Of a stretch of 13,873 nt of DNA, positions 1 to 8,322 are shown in pieces (position 1 is the stretch's first letter; each line of letters starts with the position of its first letter). This DNA is from an uncultured Bacteroidales bacterium. Lineage in GTDB: Bacteria > Bacteroidota > Bacteroidia > Bacteroidales > UBA932. The DNA lies in contig CAKUYG010000037.1 in assembly GCA_934702165.1 (NCBI GenBank), positions 1 through 13,873 of the forward strand. The letters run 5' to 3'. The position numbers and the translations under genes are program-made. A model generated the notes under the pieces. That model saw only the letters and a list, made by a program, of their open reading frames with translations, was not told the DNA's origin and made no database searches.

Positions 1-675
1 GTCAAGATGCGTCTGGACTCACCCGACGGAGACAACGGTTTCCCTGGAGCTGTGACCGCTTTTGTGACATTCACCCTTACAGAGGACAACAAGGTGGACA
101 TCAGTTACAGCGCCACGACCACCGCCCCGACAGTGATCAACATGACCAACCACTCGTATTTCAATCTCAGCGGGGACCCTTCCCGCAGCATCGTTGAAGA
201 CAGCCTGTATGTCAACGCCTCAGAGTATACGCCGATCGACCGCTTCAGCATTCCGCTGGGGGAGAATGTTCCTGTCAAGGGCACTCCTATGGATTTCACA
301 ACTATGCACAAGATCGGAGACAGGATCAATGATACCTCCGATGAGCAGATCCGCAACGGCAGCGGCTACGACCACAACTGGGTGCTTGACACCAAAGGTG
401 ATGTGAGCAAGGTGGCGGCCTCGCTCTACTGCCCATTGACAGGCATTGCGATGGACGTTTATACAAATGAGCCCGGCATTCAGGTATATACAGGTAATTT
501 CCTTGACGGCAGCATAAAGGGCAAGGGTGGTGTCACCTACCAGAAGAGAGCGGCGATCTGCCTTGAGACCCAGCATTATCCGGACAGTCCCAACAGGCCG
601 CAGTGGCCTTCCACGGTACTCCGTCCTGGGGAGACCTACAGCAGCCGCTGTATATATGCGTTTTATACCAGATAA
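1..675 (+). CDS. galM: Aldose 1-epimerase (galactose mutarotase), 3' part
   Basis: The reading frame is open from base 1, so the N-terminal part lies outside the window; 224 residues are visible. The family interconverts alpha and beta anomers of aldoses in the cytoplasm or periplasm. Two catalytic signatures can be seen: the NHSYFNLSG motif whose histidine (codon at 151-153) matches the acid histidine of E. coli GalM, and the LETQHYPDSPN motif whose glutamate (codon at 565-567) matches the base glutamate. The C-terminus ends with the usual PGETY segment and a final strand. The first GalM histidine would lie upstream and cannot be checked. It is the first visible gene of the arabinose operon, 8 bp before the symporter gene, so a mutarotase for L-arabinose is the natural inference. 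Cell location cannot be judged without the N-terminus. Confidence 0.93.
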   Translation, partial: VKMRLDSPDGDNGFPGAVTAFVTFTLTEDNKVDISYSATTTAPTVINMTNHSYFNLSGDPSRSIVEDSLYVNASEYTPIDRFSIPLGENVPVKGTPMDFTTMHKIGDRINDTSDEQIRNGSGYDHNWVLDTKGDVSKVAASLYCPLTGIAMDVYTNEPGIQVYTGNFLDGSIKGKGGVTYQKRAAICLETQHYPDSPNRPQWPSTVLRPGETYSSRCIYAFYTR

Positions 676-683
676 TCAGGAAG

Positions 684-2633
684 ATGGGGGTATTTCAACA
701 GATAGCCTCTTCAGGCTTCAGGACGGTTGATCTTGTCATCGTTCTTGTATATCTTGTGGTGCTTGTGTCTCTCGGGCTTTTCCTTGGACGTAACAAGAAA
801 GGCCAGCAGAAGAGCGCCAATGACTATTTTCTTGCGGGCAACAGCCTAACATGGTGGGCTGTGGGAGCCTCTCTGATCGCAGCCAACATCTCGGCAGAAC
901 AGTTCATCGGAATGTCCGGCACCAGCTATGCCGACGGCATAGCCACGGCAGCATACGAGCTCATGGCCGCTGTCACTCTTGTCGTAATCGGCAAGTTCCT
1001 CCTGCCTATAATGCTCAAACGCAAGATCTTCACAATCCCGCAGTTCCTCCGCGAGCGCTATACGGATGGTGTGGGACTTGCATTCTCGATACTATGGCTT
1101 TTCCTTTATGTGTTTGTGAACCTGACTTCCGTAGCCTGGCTCGGGGCTCTTGCCATAGAGCAGATCCTTGGTCTGCAAGGCGCGACTCTTGTCATGGGAA
1201 GTTTCTCCATCTCGATGAGGATGGTGATCGTGCTGCTTCTCTTCATCATAGCGGGAATTTATTCCATATATGGTGGTCTTGCATCTGTGGCATGGACGGA
1301 TGTGCTTCAGGTGTTCTTCCTTGTGGGAGGCGGTCTAGTGACAGCGTTCTTCGCATTGGAGGCTGTGGGAGAGGGGGCCGGAGCCATGGCCGGTCTGCAA
1401 AATATCTTCACGGACCTCACCAGCGGAGAGCATCTTAACGACAGCCACATGCATCTTGTGATCCAGCAGAGTCACGGGGCGAGCGCTTTCGCTAATGTTC
1501 CGGGTATCGCGGCTGTAGTCGGAGGCGTTTGGCTTACCAACTTAGGCTACTGGGGATTCAACCAATACATCATCCAGAAAGGGCTCGCCGCCAAAAGCGT
1601 TGAGGAAGCCCAGAAAGGTCTGGTGTTCGCCGGATTCCTCAAGATCCTCATCCCGTTCATCGTGGTGCTTCCAGGTATCTGCGCCTACTACATCTCTCTG
1701 CGCCCTGAACTTCTCAGCGGCCTGCAGGGTTCGATCAATGTGGCTGACGACGCTTATCCGTGGCTTGTCCGCAATTTTACCCCGACCGGGGTCAAGGGCC
1801 TGACTTTCGCAGCTCTTGCGGCCGCCATCATATCTTCTCTGGCTTCCATGTTCAACAGTACTTCCACCCTCTTCACGATGGACATATACAAGAAGTACAT
1901 CAACAAGGAGGCCTCAGACAAGAAGCTTGTCCGTGTCGGACGTTTCACCTCGCTTGCAGCGCTGGTGATCGCCGCCATTGCGGTGGAGCCTCTCCTCGGC
2001 AGCCTTGACCAGGCGTTCCAGTATATTCAGGAGTACTCCGGTTTCATCTATCCTGGCATAATCGTAGTCTTCGGACTCGGCCTTCTCTGGAAGCGTGCCT
2101 CAAGCCGTGCTGCGGTATGGACCGCCATTATCACCATCCCTCTCGGGGTGTTGTTCAAGATTTTCCTTGGCGGAGTACCGTTCCAGCTCAGGGCCGGATA
2201 CATCTTCATCATCCTGCTCGCTTTCTTCGTGCTCATGTCGCTGGTTGACAAGAAATTCGTCTCTGTTGAACTTCCTGCGGAAAAGGATCGTGAGACTATG
2301 GTCAAGTGGGCCCGCAGGATGGGGGGTGCCGGACTGTTCTTCGTGCTTCTCGCTCTCGTGGTGATAATATGGGGCGCCATGCTTCCTGTTTCTGCCACTC
2401 CGGAGAACAACTTCATCGCATATCTCAACGACATCGGCTTCCAGGCCTTCATCTTCTTCGGTGTGCTCGTAGGAGGTCAGGCCATCTGGCTCTACAGCGA
2501 TGCCCGTGACAAGAAGGCTGATCCGAAGGCACTGCCTGTCGATCTGAAGATGTTCCATACATCTAAGTCATACAATATCTGGTCAGTCGTGATCTTTGTC
2601 ATAGTCGCTGTACTCTATATCCTTCTTTGGTAA
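684..2633 (+). CDS. SSS-family Na+/sugar symporter, probably for L-arabinose
   Basis: A membrane protein of 649 residues, very close in sequence pattern to the Vibrio Na+/galactose symporter vSGLT. It would import a sugar with Na+ across the inner membrane. The start chosen is ATG 684: it lies just after an AGGAAG stretch and 8 bp after the galM stop; the longer frame from 603 would add 27 residues inside galM. vSGLT sugar-site residues are kept: Q73 in SAEQFIG, E92 in AYELM, N293 and gate Y295 in GFNQY, Q449 in IQEYSG. The Na+-site serines are S384/S385 in AAIISSLAS. Many hydrophobic segments run from about residue 15 to the C-terminus; the last one lies at about 630-649, in keeping with the roughly 14 helices usual for this subfamily. 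Substrate (arabinose) is inferred from the operon only; Bacteroides arabinose operons are known to use an SSS transporter. araD follows after 1 bp. Confidence 0.93.
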   Translation: MGVFQQIASSGFRTVDLVIVLVYLVVLVSLGLFLGRNKKGQQKSANDYFLAGNSLTWWAVGASLIAANISAEQFIGMSGTSYADGIATAAYELMAAVTLVVIGKFLLPIMLKRKIFTIPQFLRERYTDGVGLAFSILWLFLYVFVNLTSVAWLGALAIEQILGLQGATLVMGSFSISMRMVIVLLLFIIAGIYSIYGGLASVAWTDVLQVFFLVGGGLVTAFFALEAVGEGAGAMAGLQNIFTDLTSGEHLNDSHMHLVIQQSHGASAFANVPGIAAVVGGVWLTNLGYWGFNQYIIQKGLAAKSVEEAQKGLVFAGFLKILIPFIVVLPGICAYYISLRPELLSGLQGSINVADDAYPWLVRNFTPTGVKGLTFAALAAAIISSLASMFNSTSTLFTMDIYKKYINKEASDKKLVRVGRFTSLAALVIAAIAVEPLLGSLDQAFQYIQEYSGFIYPGIIVVFGLGLLWKRASSRAAVWTAIITIPLGVLFKIFLGGVPFQLRAGYIFIILLAFFVLMSLVDKKFVSVELPAEKDRETMVKWARRMGGAGLFFVLLALVVIIWGAMLPVSATPENNFIAYLNDIGFQAFIFFGVLVGGQAIWLYSDARDKKADPKALPVDLKMFHTSKSYNIWSVVIFVIVAVLYILLW

Positions 2634-2634
2634 T

Positions 2635-3330
2635 ATGTTAGAAGAACTGAAAGAAAAAGTATGCCGTGCAAATCTTGACCTGGTCAAGCACGGTCTGGTC
2701 CTGTTCACCTGGGGCAATGTGTCTGCCATTGACCGTGCCAGCGGGCTCGTGGTGATTAAGCCCTCCGGCGTGAGCTACGACAATATGAAACCCTCTGATA
2801 TGGTTGTGGTCGACCTTGACGGAAAGGTTGTTGAGGGCGATCTGAACCCTTCATCCGACACCCCGACGCATGTGGTGCTGTACAAGGCTTTTCCCCAGAT
2901 CGGAGGAGTGGTGCATACGCATTCCACCTATGCGACATCCTGGGCCCAGGCGGGCCTGGACATTCCGAACATAGGAACGACGCATGCAGACTATTTCCAC
3001 GATGCGGTGCCATGCACCCCGGACATGAGCGAAGCGGAAGTCACGGGAGACTACGAACTCGAGACCGGCAAAGTGATAGTGCGCCGATTCGAGGGGCTCA
3101 ACCCGGTCCATACGCCGGGGGTGCTTGTCAAGAACCATGGTCCGTTCACCTGGGGCAAGGATGCTGACGGCGCGGTCTACAATGCTGTGGTTCTCGAGCA
3201 GGTCGCCAAAATGGCCTATATCTCATTCGGGATCAATCCCAATCTAACAATGAACCCGCTGCTCATCGAGAAGCATTTCTCCCGTAAGCACGGGCCTGGA
3301 GCATATTATGGACAAATAAAAAAGAAATAA
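2635..3330 (+). CDS. araD: L-ribulose-5-phosphate 4-epimerase
   Basis: 231 residues, the normal AraD length, alignable end to end with E. coli AraD from memory. It is a Zn-dependent class II aldolase-fold enzyme that converts L-ribulose-5-phosphate to D-xylulose-5-phosphate, the last step of arabinose entry into the pentose phosphate pathway. Visible features: TWGNVSA near residues 25-31, KPSG at 42-45, metal-site residues in SSDTPTH (D75) and HTH (H94, H96) and KNHG (H168), D119 in TTHADYF, and the C-terminal YYGQ motif carrying the catalytic tyrosine. The start ATG is one base after the symporter stop (taa-t-atg), and araA begins 4 bp after the stop, so translation is probably coupled. The family also holds L-fuculose-phosphate aldolases and UlaF/SgbE epimerases, but length, motifs and neighbours favour AraD. 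Confidence 0.97.
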   Translation: MLEELKEKVCRANLDLVKHGLVLFTWGNVSAIDRASGLVVIKPSGVSYDNMKPSDMVVVDLDGKVVEGDLNPSSDTPTHVVLYKAFPQIGGVVHTHSTYATSWAQAGLDIPNIGTTHADYFHDAVPCTPDMSEAEVTGDYELETGKVIVRRFEGLNPVHTPGVLVKNHGPFTWGKDADGAVYNAVVLEQVAKMAYISFGINPNLTMNPLLIEKHFSRKHGPGAYYGQIKKK

Positions 3331-3334
3331 GAAT

Positions 3335-4876
3335 ATGGTTAAAGCATTTGAAAATCTTGAAGTATGGTTCGTGACCGGGGCGCAGCTCCTCTATGGCGGA
3401 GACGCGGTAGTGCAGGTGGACGGACATTCGCAGAAAATGGTGGACGGTATGAACGCATCCGGCATCCTTCCTGTCAAGCTTGTGTATAAGGGGACAGCCA
3501 ACTCTTCAGCTGAGGTTGCTGATGTGATGGGCAGGGCTGAGGCCGAGCCGAAGTGCATCGGCGTCATTGCATGGATGCACACGTTCTCTCCGGCCAAGAT
3601 GTGGATACATGGTCTGCAGAAGCTGCGCAAGCCTCTTCTTCATCTGCATACCCAGTTCAACGAGGAAATTCCTTGGGACACAATGGACATGGACTTCATG
3701 AACCTCAACCAGAGCGCACACGGCGACAGGGAGTTCGGACATATTCTCGCGCGTATGCGCAAACCTCACAAGACAGTCGTAGGATATTGGAAGGATGCGC
3801 GTACTCTTGAGCGTATTGCCGTCTGGGAGAGGGTCGCTGCCGCTTGGGCTGATGCGCAGGACTGCCGTGTGATCCGTTTCGGTGACCAGATGAACAATGT
3901 GGCTGTGACCGACGGCGACAAGGTCGAGGCTGAGATGAGGCTCGGCTACCATGTCGATTATATGCCGTTCAGCTCTGTGATGCCTTATTTCGATTCTGTG
4001 GCTGATGCTGACGTGGATGCCCTTGTAGGTGAGTACTTCAGTCTTTATGACCACGATGCCTCTCTGGAGGACAAGTCCACGGTCGCCTATAAAAAGGTCT
4101 GGAACTCCGCCAAGGCCGAACTTACCCTTCGCGCGGTCCTCGAGGATACGGGTGCCAAGTGCTTCACCACCAATTTCGATGACCTCGGTGATGTGGATGT
4201 GGAGAAGACCGGCCGCGGTTTTGATCAGATCCCGGGGCTTGCTTCACAGCGCCTGATGGCTGAAGGTTACGGCTTCGGCGCGGAAGGTGACTGGAAGACT
4301 GCCGCCCTTTACCGTACCGTATGGTATATGAGCCAGGGTCTCGAGGGAGGATGCTCTTTCCTTGAGGACTACACTCTGAATTTCGACGGGGAACGCTCCG
4401 CCATCCTGCAGTCCCACATGCTGGAAGTCTGCCCTCTCATCGCCGCTTCACGCCCTCGTCTTGAGGTACATGAACTCGGCATCGGGGTGCGCAAGACGCC
4501 TACGGCCCGCCTTGTCTTCACAAGCAAGACCGGCAGTGGAATTACAGCTACAATAGTCGATATGGGCAACCGCTTCCGCCTCATCGCGGCTGATGTCGAG
4601 TGCATCAAACCGAAGCCTCTTCCTAAGCTGCCTGTGGCGTCCGCGCTTTGGATACCGAAGCCTGATTTCGAGGTGGGAGCCGCCGCATGGATCATCGCGG
4701 GAGGCACCCATCATTCTGCATTCTCCTATAGCCTGACTTCCGAGTACTGGGAGGACTATGCCGAGATCGCCGACATCGAGATGCTCCATATCAACGAGAA
4801 GACCACCGTCACGGAATTCAAGAAGGAGGTCCGTTACAATGAGATCTATTACATGCTCGATAAAGCCCTGAAATAA
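3335..4876 (+). CDS. araA: L-arabinose isomerase
   Basis: 513 residues; isomerises L-arabinose to L-ribulose in the cytoplasm with a divalent metal (Mn2+ in characterised homologues). The N-terminal EVWFVTGAQLLYG motif, the HTFSPAKMWI and HTQFNEEIPWD segments and the MDFMNLNQSAHGDREFG segment are AraA hallmarks. Residues matching the E. coli metal/catalytic set E306, E333, H350, H450 are E317 (GAEGDWKTAA), E344 (SFLEDYT), H361 (SHMLEVCP) and H460 (AGGTHHSAFS). Compared with E. coli AraA there is an extra stretch of about 9 residues near 285-297, between FDDL and QIPGLA, which accounts for most of the extra length. Its TAA stop shares one base with the ATG of the kinase gene (taatg), so the two are translationally coupled. 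Confidence 0.98.
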   Translation: MVKAFENLEVWFVTGAQLLYGGDAVVQVDGHSQKMVDGMNASGILPVKLVYKGTANSSAEVADVMGRAEAEPKCIGVIAWMHTFSPAKMWIHGLQKLRKPLLHLHTQFNEEIPWDTMDMDFMNLNQSAHGDREFGHILARMRKPHKTVVGYWKDARTLERIAVWERVAAAWADAQDCRVIRFGDQMNNVAVTDGDKVEAEMRLGYHVDYMPFSSVMPYFDSVADADVDALVGEYFSLYDHDASLEDKSTVAYKKVWNSAKAELTLRAVLEDTGAKCFTTNFDDLGDVDVEKTGRGFDQIPGLASQRLMAEGYGFGAEGDWKTAALYRTVWYMSQGLEGGCSFLEDYTLNFDGERSAILQSHMLEVCPLIAASRPRLEVHELGIGVRKTPTARLVFTSKTGSGITATIVDMGNRFRLIAADVECIKPKPLPKLPVASALWIPKPDFEVGAAAWIIAGGTHHSAFSYSLTSEYWEDYAEIADIEMLHINEKTTVTEFKKEVRYNEIYYMLDKALK

Positions 4877-6477
4877 TGGACGCACTCAAAGCCAAAGAAC
4901 TTGTCGCTTCCGGCAAGGCCATATTGGGCATCGAACTTGGCTCCACCAGGATAAAGTCCGTCCTCATAGGCTCGGACAATCATCCGGTGGCGCAGGGAAG
5001 CCATACCTGGGAAAACCAACTGGTGGACGGGTTGTGGACATACAGCATAGATGATATCTGGGCCGGGCTCCAGGCTTCGTATGCCGATCTGTGCAGTGAC
5101 GTCCGCTCCCGTTATGGTGTGGATGTGGACAGGCTCGCCGGTATCGGCATAAGCGCCATGATGCACGGATATATGCCTTTTGGGAAGGACGGTAAAATAC
5201 TTGTGCCTTTCAGGACCTGGCGCAACACCAACACCGGACGTGCGGCGTTGGAGCTTTCCGAACTCTTCAAGTTCAACATTCCGCTACGCTGGAGCATATC
5301 GCATCTGTATCAGGCGATACTTGATGGCGAGGAACATGTCGGTAAGATAGATTTTCTCACGACTCTTGCGGGTTATATCCATTGGCAGCTCAGCGGACGC
5401 AGGGTTCTCGGAATCGGCGATGCGTCCGGAATGTTGCCGGTGGATTCCGCTGCCGGCGACTACTCTGAAGAGATGATCGAAAAGTTCGATGCCCTTGTGG
5501 AATCGAAGGCATACCCGTGGAAATTACGCGATATCCTCCCGAAAGCGCTCAAAGCTGGAGAAGATGCCGGATACCTTACGGAAGCGGGCGCCATGAAACT
5601 TGATCCAAGCGGAAAACTCAAGGCTGGAGTTCCGATGTGTCCTCCGGAAGGGGATGCTGGCACGGGGATGGTTGCGACCAATGCGGTACGCAAACGTACA
5701 GGCAACGTGTCCGCCGGCACGTCATCTTTCTCCATGATTGTCCTTGAACACGAACTGTCGCGTCCATATGAGGTTATCGACATGGTGACCACTCCTGACG
5801 GCAGTCCTGTGGCTATGGTGCATTGCAATAACTGCACATCGGAATTCAATGAGTGGGTAAGACTTTTTGCTGATTTCCAGAGCCTTCTTGGTGTGCCCGC
5901 CGATGAGTCGAAACTGTTTTCGATGCTTTTCAACCATGCTCTTGAGGGTGATCCGGACTGCGGCGGCCTCGTGGCTTACAACTATGTATCAGGTGAGCCC
6001 GTGACAGGTTTTTCCGACGGGCGCCCGCTGTTTGTCCGTTCCGCTTCTGACCGTTTCAACCTTGCAAACTTTCTGCGTGCCCAGCTTTTTGCCGCAGTCG
6101 GAGTTCTCAAGGTCGGCAACGACATACTCTTCAGGGAAGAGAAGGTGGAAGTGGACAGGATTTCTGCACACGGCGGATTCTTCAAGACCCCTGAAGTCGG
6201 TCAGCGTATCCTCGCCGCGGCTCTCAATTCTCCGATTTTCGTGATGGAGACTGCCGGTGAGGGCGGTGCCTGGGGCATTGCCTTGCTTGCGCGCTACCGG
6301 GTGGACAATCCGGACTCCCTAAGTCTTGAAGATTTCCTCGACACGAAGGTTTTCGTCGGCGACGGCGGTGTCGAGGTCACCCCTTCTGAAGCTGAGGTCG
6401 AAGGATTTGACAAGTACATAGCCAACTATAAGGCATGCCTTTCTGTTGAGCGGGCTGCCGTGGAGGCCAAGAAATGA
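4876..6477 (+). CDS. araB: FGGY-family carbohydrate kinase, probable L-ribulokinase
   Basis: 533 residues of the FGGY/ASKHA kinase fold. The N-terminal phosphate loop is GIELGSTRIKS (about 18-28). A MMHG motif at 95-98 resembles the QMHG of xylulokinases rather than the corresponding AraB segment. The catalytic base is probably D182 in GIGDASGM. The second phosphate motif is GNVSAGTSSFS, and the adenosine region is HGGFF followed by ETAGEGGAWGIALL. It would use ATP to phosphorylate L-ribulose to L-ribulose-5-phosphate. Position between araA and the following genes, with an isomerase and AraD but no other kinase in the operon, is the main reason for ribulokinase over xylulokinase; the sequence itself does not settle it. 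The usual FGGY W-x-D-x-R pattern reads WRNTN here. The stop overlaps the next start as ATGA. Confidence 0.85.
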   Translation: MDALKAKELVASGKAILGIELGSTRIKSVLIGSDNHPVAQGSHTWENQLVDGLWTYSIDDIWAGLQASYADLCSDVRSRYGVDVDRLAGIGISAMMHGYMPFGKDGKILVPFRTWRNTNTGRAALELSELFKFNIPLRWSISHLYQAILDGEEHVGKIDFLTTLAGYIHWQLSGRRVLGIGDASGMLPVDSAAGDYSEEMIEKFDALVESKAYPWKLRDILPKALKAGEDAGYLTEAGAMKLDPSGKLKAGVPMCPPEGDAGTGMVATNAVRKRTGNVSAGTSSFSMIVLEHELSRPYEVIDMVTTPDGSPVAMVHCNNCTSEFNEWVRLFADFQSLLGVPADESKLFSMLFNHALEGDPDCGGLVAYNYVSGEPVTGFSDGRPLFVRSASDRFNLANFLRAQLFAAVGVLKVGNDILFREEKVEVDRISAHGGFFKTPEVGQRILAAALNSPIFVMETAGEGGAWGIALLARYRVDNPDSLSLEDFLDTKVFVGDGGVEVTPSEAEVEGFDKYIANYKACLSVERAAVEAKK

Positions 6478-6881
6478 AAGGGGCGTTCCTTTGGGATCCC
6501 CTGAGAAAAAAGAATGTCACTGCCACACCTGAAGAACAGGTGCGGCAGTGGTTCATTTTGCAGTTGAGGGACAGTTTTGGCGTACCGGCCCATCTTATGA
6601 TGAGCGAGGTGGGATTCCGCTTCGGCGAAAAACCATATAGGGCTGACATTCTTATTTATGACCGCAATGCGTCCCCGTTGGCTGTTGTGGAGTGCAAGAG
6701 GCCGGATGTGGCGCTGGACGGCAAGGTCATCGAGCAGGCCATGCGCTACAATTCTGTGCTCGGGGTGCGTTTCCTTGTTCTCACAAACGGAAATTTGACC
6801 TATCTTTACAAGTTGGAAAGGGGATGCTTCGTCCCGTGCGAGCGTTTTCCCTCTTACGAAGAGATGATATGTCAACAGTAA
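6474..6881 (+). CDS. HsdR N-terminal-like PD-(D/E)XK domain protein
   Basis: A stand-alone protein of 135 residues that looks like the N-terminal domain of type I restriction enzyme R subunits (HSDR_N family), with no helicase part. The nuclease-fold core is visible: a glutamate in TPEEQVRQW (E20/E21), D58 in RADILIYD, then E73 and K75 in VVECKRP, followed by the QAMRYN helix (about 89-94) and the VLTNG strand typical of this family. All PD-(D/E)XK residues appear intact, so metal-dependent DNA cleavage or binding is possible, but no methylase, specificity or helicase gene is near, so it is not a type I restriction system. Such small proteins are common in Bacteroidota; their role is not known to me. 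It overlaps the kinase stop by 4 bp and the cca gene by 13 bp, which indicates a polycistronic message. Confidence 0.85.
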   Translation: MKGAFLWDPLRKKNVTATPEEQVRQWFILQLRDSFGVPAHLMMSEVGFRFGEKPYRADILIYDRNASPLAVVECKRPDVALDGKVIEQAMRYNSVLGVRFLVLTNGNLTYLYKLERGCFVPCERFPSYEEMICQQ

Positions 6882-8320
6882 CAGCGCAATTTTTGGACAA
6901 GCCGGTTTTCCGCATATTGAGTGAGGTGGCCGCTGAACGCAAGGTGCGAGCCTTTGTGATCGGGGGGTATGTCAGGGATTGTTTTCTCGGCCGTCCCTGC
7001 AATGATATAGATGTCGTGGTTGAAGGCAGCGGAATAGACTTCGCCGAGGCCGTGGGGGAGCGTCTGCATAAAAAAGTCTCGTATTTCAAGAACTTCGGGA
7101 CCGCGATGCTCCGCTTCGGCGGGGATGAGATAGAGTTCGTCGGTGCCCGCAAAGAGTCATATCGCCGTGAGTCCCGCAAACCCATCGTGGAGGACGGAAC
7201 CATCGAAGATGACCAGATGCGTCGCGATTTTACCATAAATGCGATGGCCTTTTCCCTTCAGAAGGATGATTTCGGGGCGCTTGTCGATCCATTCGGCGGC
7301 ATCCGGGACCTTGCTGCCGGCATCATACGGACTCCTCTGGATCCTGATACCACATATTCGGATGATCCTCTGCGTATGCTCCGGGCCGTGCGCTTTGCCG
7401 CCAAACTCTCCACCAGGGATCTCACGTTCAAGATCGTACCGGAGTCGATGGAATCCATGCGCCGGATGGCAGACAGGCTTGGCATCCTCTCCCGTGAAAG
7501 GATTGCCGAGGAGTTGAACAAGATGCTTGTAACCGAACGCCCGTCCCTTGCATTCCAGCTGCTCGATTCAGCGGAACTTCTTCCGAGGATACTGCCTGAG
7601 CTTTCGGCCCTTAAAGGAGTGGAGACCGTGGACGGGCGTGGTCACAAAGACAATTTCGCCCATACGCTCGCAGTGACCGACAATATCCGTCGAGAGGATG
7701 TCACTCCGCAGGAGGGCCGGGATCATCTTCTCTGGCTGAGGTGGGCTGCACTGTTGCATGACATAGGAAAACCGGCAAGTAAACGTTATGACAAGAATGC
7801 AGGATGGACTTTCCATGGGCATGAGGTCATAGGGGCCAGGATGGTCCCGCCGATTTTCCGGCGTCTCGCCCTCTCGATGGACGAGATGAAGTATGTCACC
7901 AAACTTGTACGTCTCCACCTGCGACCGATCGCCCTCGTGGATGACGGGGTGACTGATTCTGCAGTCCGCCGTCTGCTGTTTGATGCCGGGGATGATATAG
8001 ATGACCTGATGCTGCTCTGCAATGCTGACATAACCTCCAAGAACGAGGCCAAGGTCGCCAGGATCAGGTCTAATTTCGAACTTGTCAAACGCAAGCTGGT
8101 GGAAGTGGAGGAGAAGGATGCGATACGCAACTTCAAGAATCCGATAACGGGGGAGTATGTCATGCAGGTGTACGGTATTCCGCCATGCCGGGAGATAGGC
8201 CAGCTCAAGGAGATGGTGAAAGAGGCCATACTTGACGGGGTGATCGGCAACGACTTTGCGCAGGCGGATGAGTATATGCGGCTCCGTGCTCCCGAACTGG
8301 GGCTCAAGGAGGCACGGTGA
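6869..8320 (+). CDS. cca: CCA tRNA nucleotidyltransferase (class II, with HD domain)
   Basis: 483 residues from ATG 6869, which lies within the end of the preceding gene; the open frame continues upstream but only as a shadow of that gene. The class II nucleotidyltransferase head is clear: GGYVRD at 32-37, catalytic aspartates D46 and D48 in NDIDVVV, RRDFTINAM at 118-126, DPFGG and DDPLRMLRAVRFAAK. A C-terminal HD phosphohydrolase domain carries LLHDIGKP (H297/D298). The enzyme adds or repairs the 3' CCA end of tRNA in the cytoplasm. Bacterial poly(A) polymerases share the head domain and cannot be fully excluded, but HD-fused single-copy enzymes of this type in Bacteroidota are annotated as CCA-adding. 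The gene follows the nuclease-like gene with 13-bp overlap and leads directly into the recombinase gene. Confidence 0.93.
   Translation: MSTVTAQFLDKPVFRILSEVAAERKVRAFVIGGYVRDCFLGRPCNDIDVVVEGSGIDFAEAVGERLHKKVSYFKNFGTAMLRFGGDEIEFVGARKESYRRESRKPIVEDGTIEDDQMRRDFTINAMAFSLQKDDFGALVDPFGGIRDLAAGIIRTPLDPDTTYSDDPLRMLRAVRFAAKLSTRDLTFKIVPESMESMRRMADRLGILSRERIAEELNKMLVTERPSLAFQLLDSAELLPRILPELSALKGVETVDGRGHKDNFAHTLAVTDNIRREDVTPQEGRDHLLWLRWAALLHDIGKPASKRYDKNAGWTFHGHEVIGARMVPPIFRRLALSMDEMKYVTKLVRLHLRPIALVDDGVTDSAVRRLLFDAGDDIDDLMLLCNADITSKNEAKVARIRSNFELVKRKLVEVEEKDAIRNFKNPITGEYVMQVYGIPPCREIGQLKEMVKEAILDGVIGNDFAQADEYMRLRAPELGLKEAR
8306..8312 (+). promoter_or_regulatory. Strong Shine-Dalgarno for the Xer recombinase
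   Basis: AAGGAGG lies at the end of cca, 4 bases before GTG 8317 and 10 bases before ATG 8323. Bacteroidota rarely depend on such a sequence, so this one may help reinitiation at the cca/xer junction, or may merely encode the cca residues there. Confidence 0.5.
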
Positions 8321-8322
8321 TA

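Noticed and set aside
851..1438. 195-codon open frame in another + frame within the symporter gene
   Set aside because: Fully inside the symporter, low-complexity His/Ser/Arg-rich translation, no start context.
6553..6808. Possible internal promoters before cca (TCATTTTG at 6553, TATCTTTA at 6801)
   Set aside because: Each differs from TAnnTTTG by one base and neither has a TTTG box at 19-21 bp upstream; such matches are expected by chance.
6474..6881. Remnant of a type I restriction-modification locus
   Set aside because: The gene is a complete small protein with intact motifs and tight overlaps on both sides; no hsdM, hsdS or helicase fragments are present.
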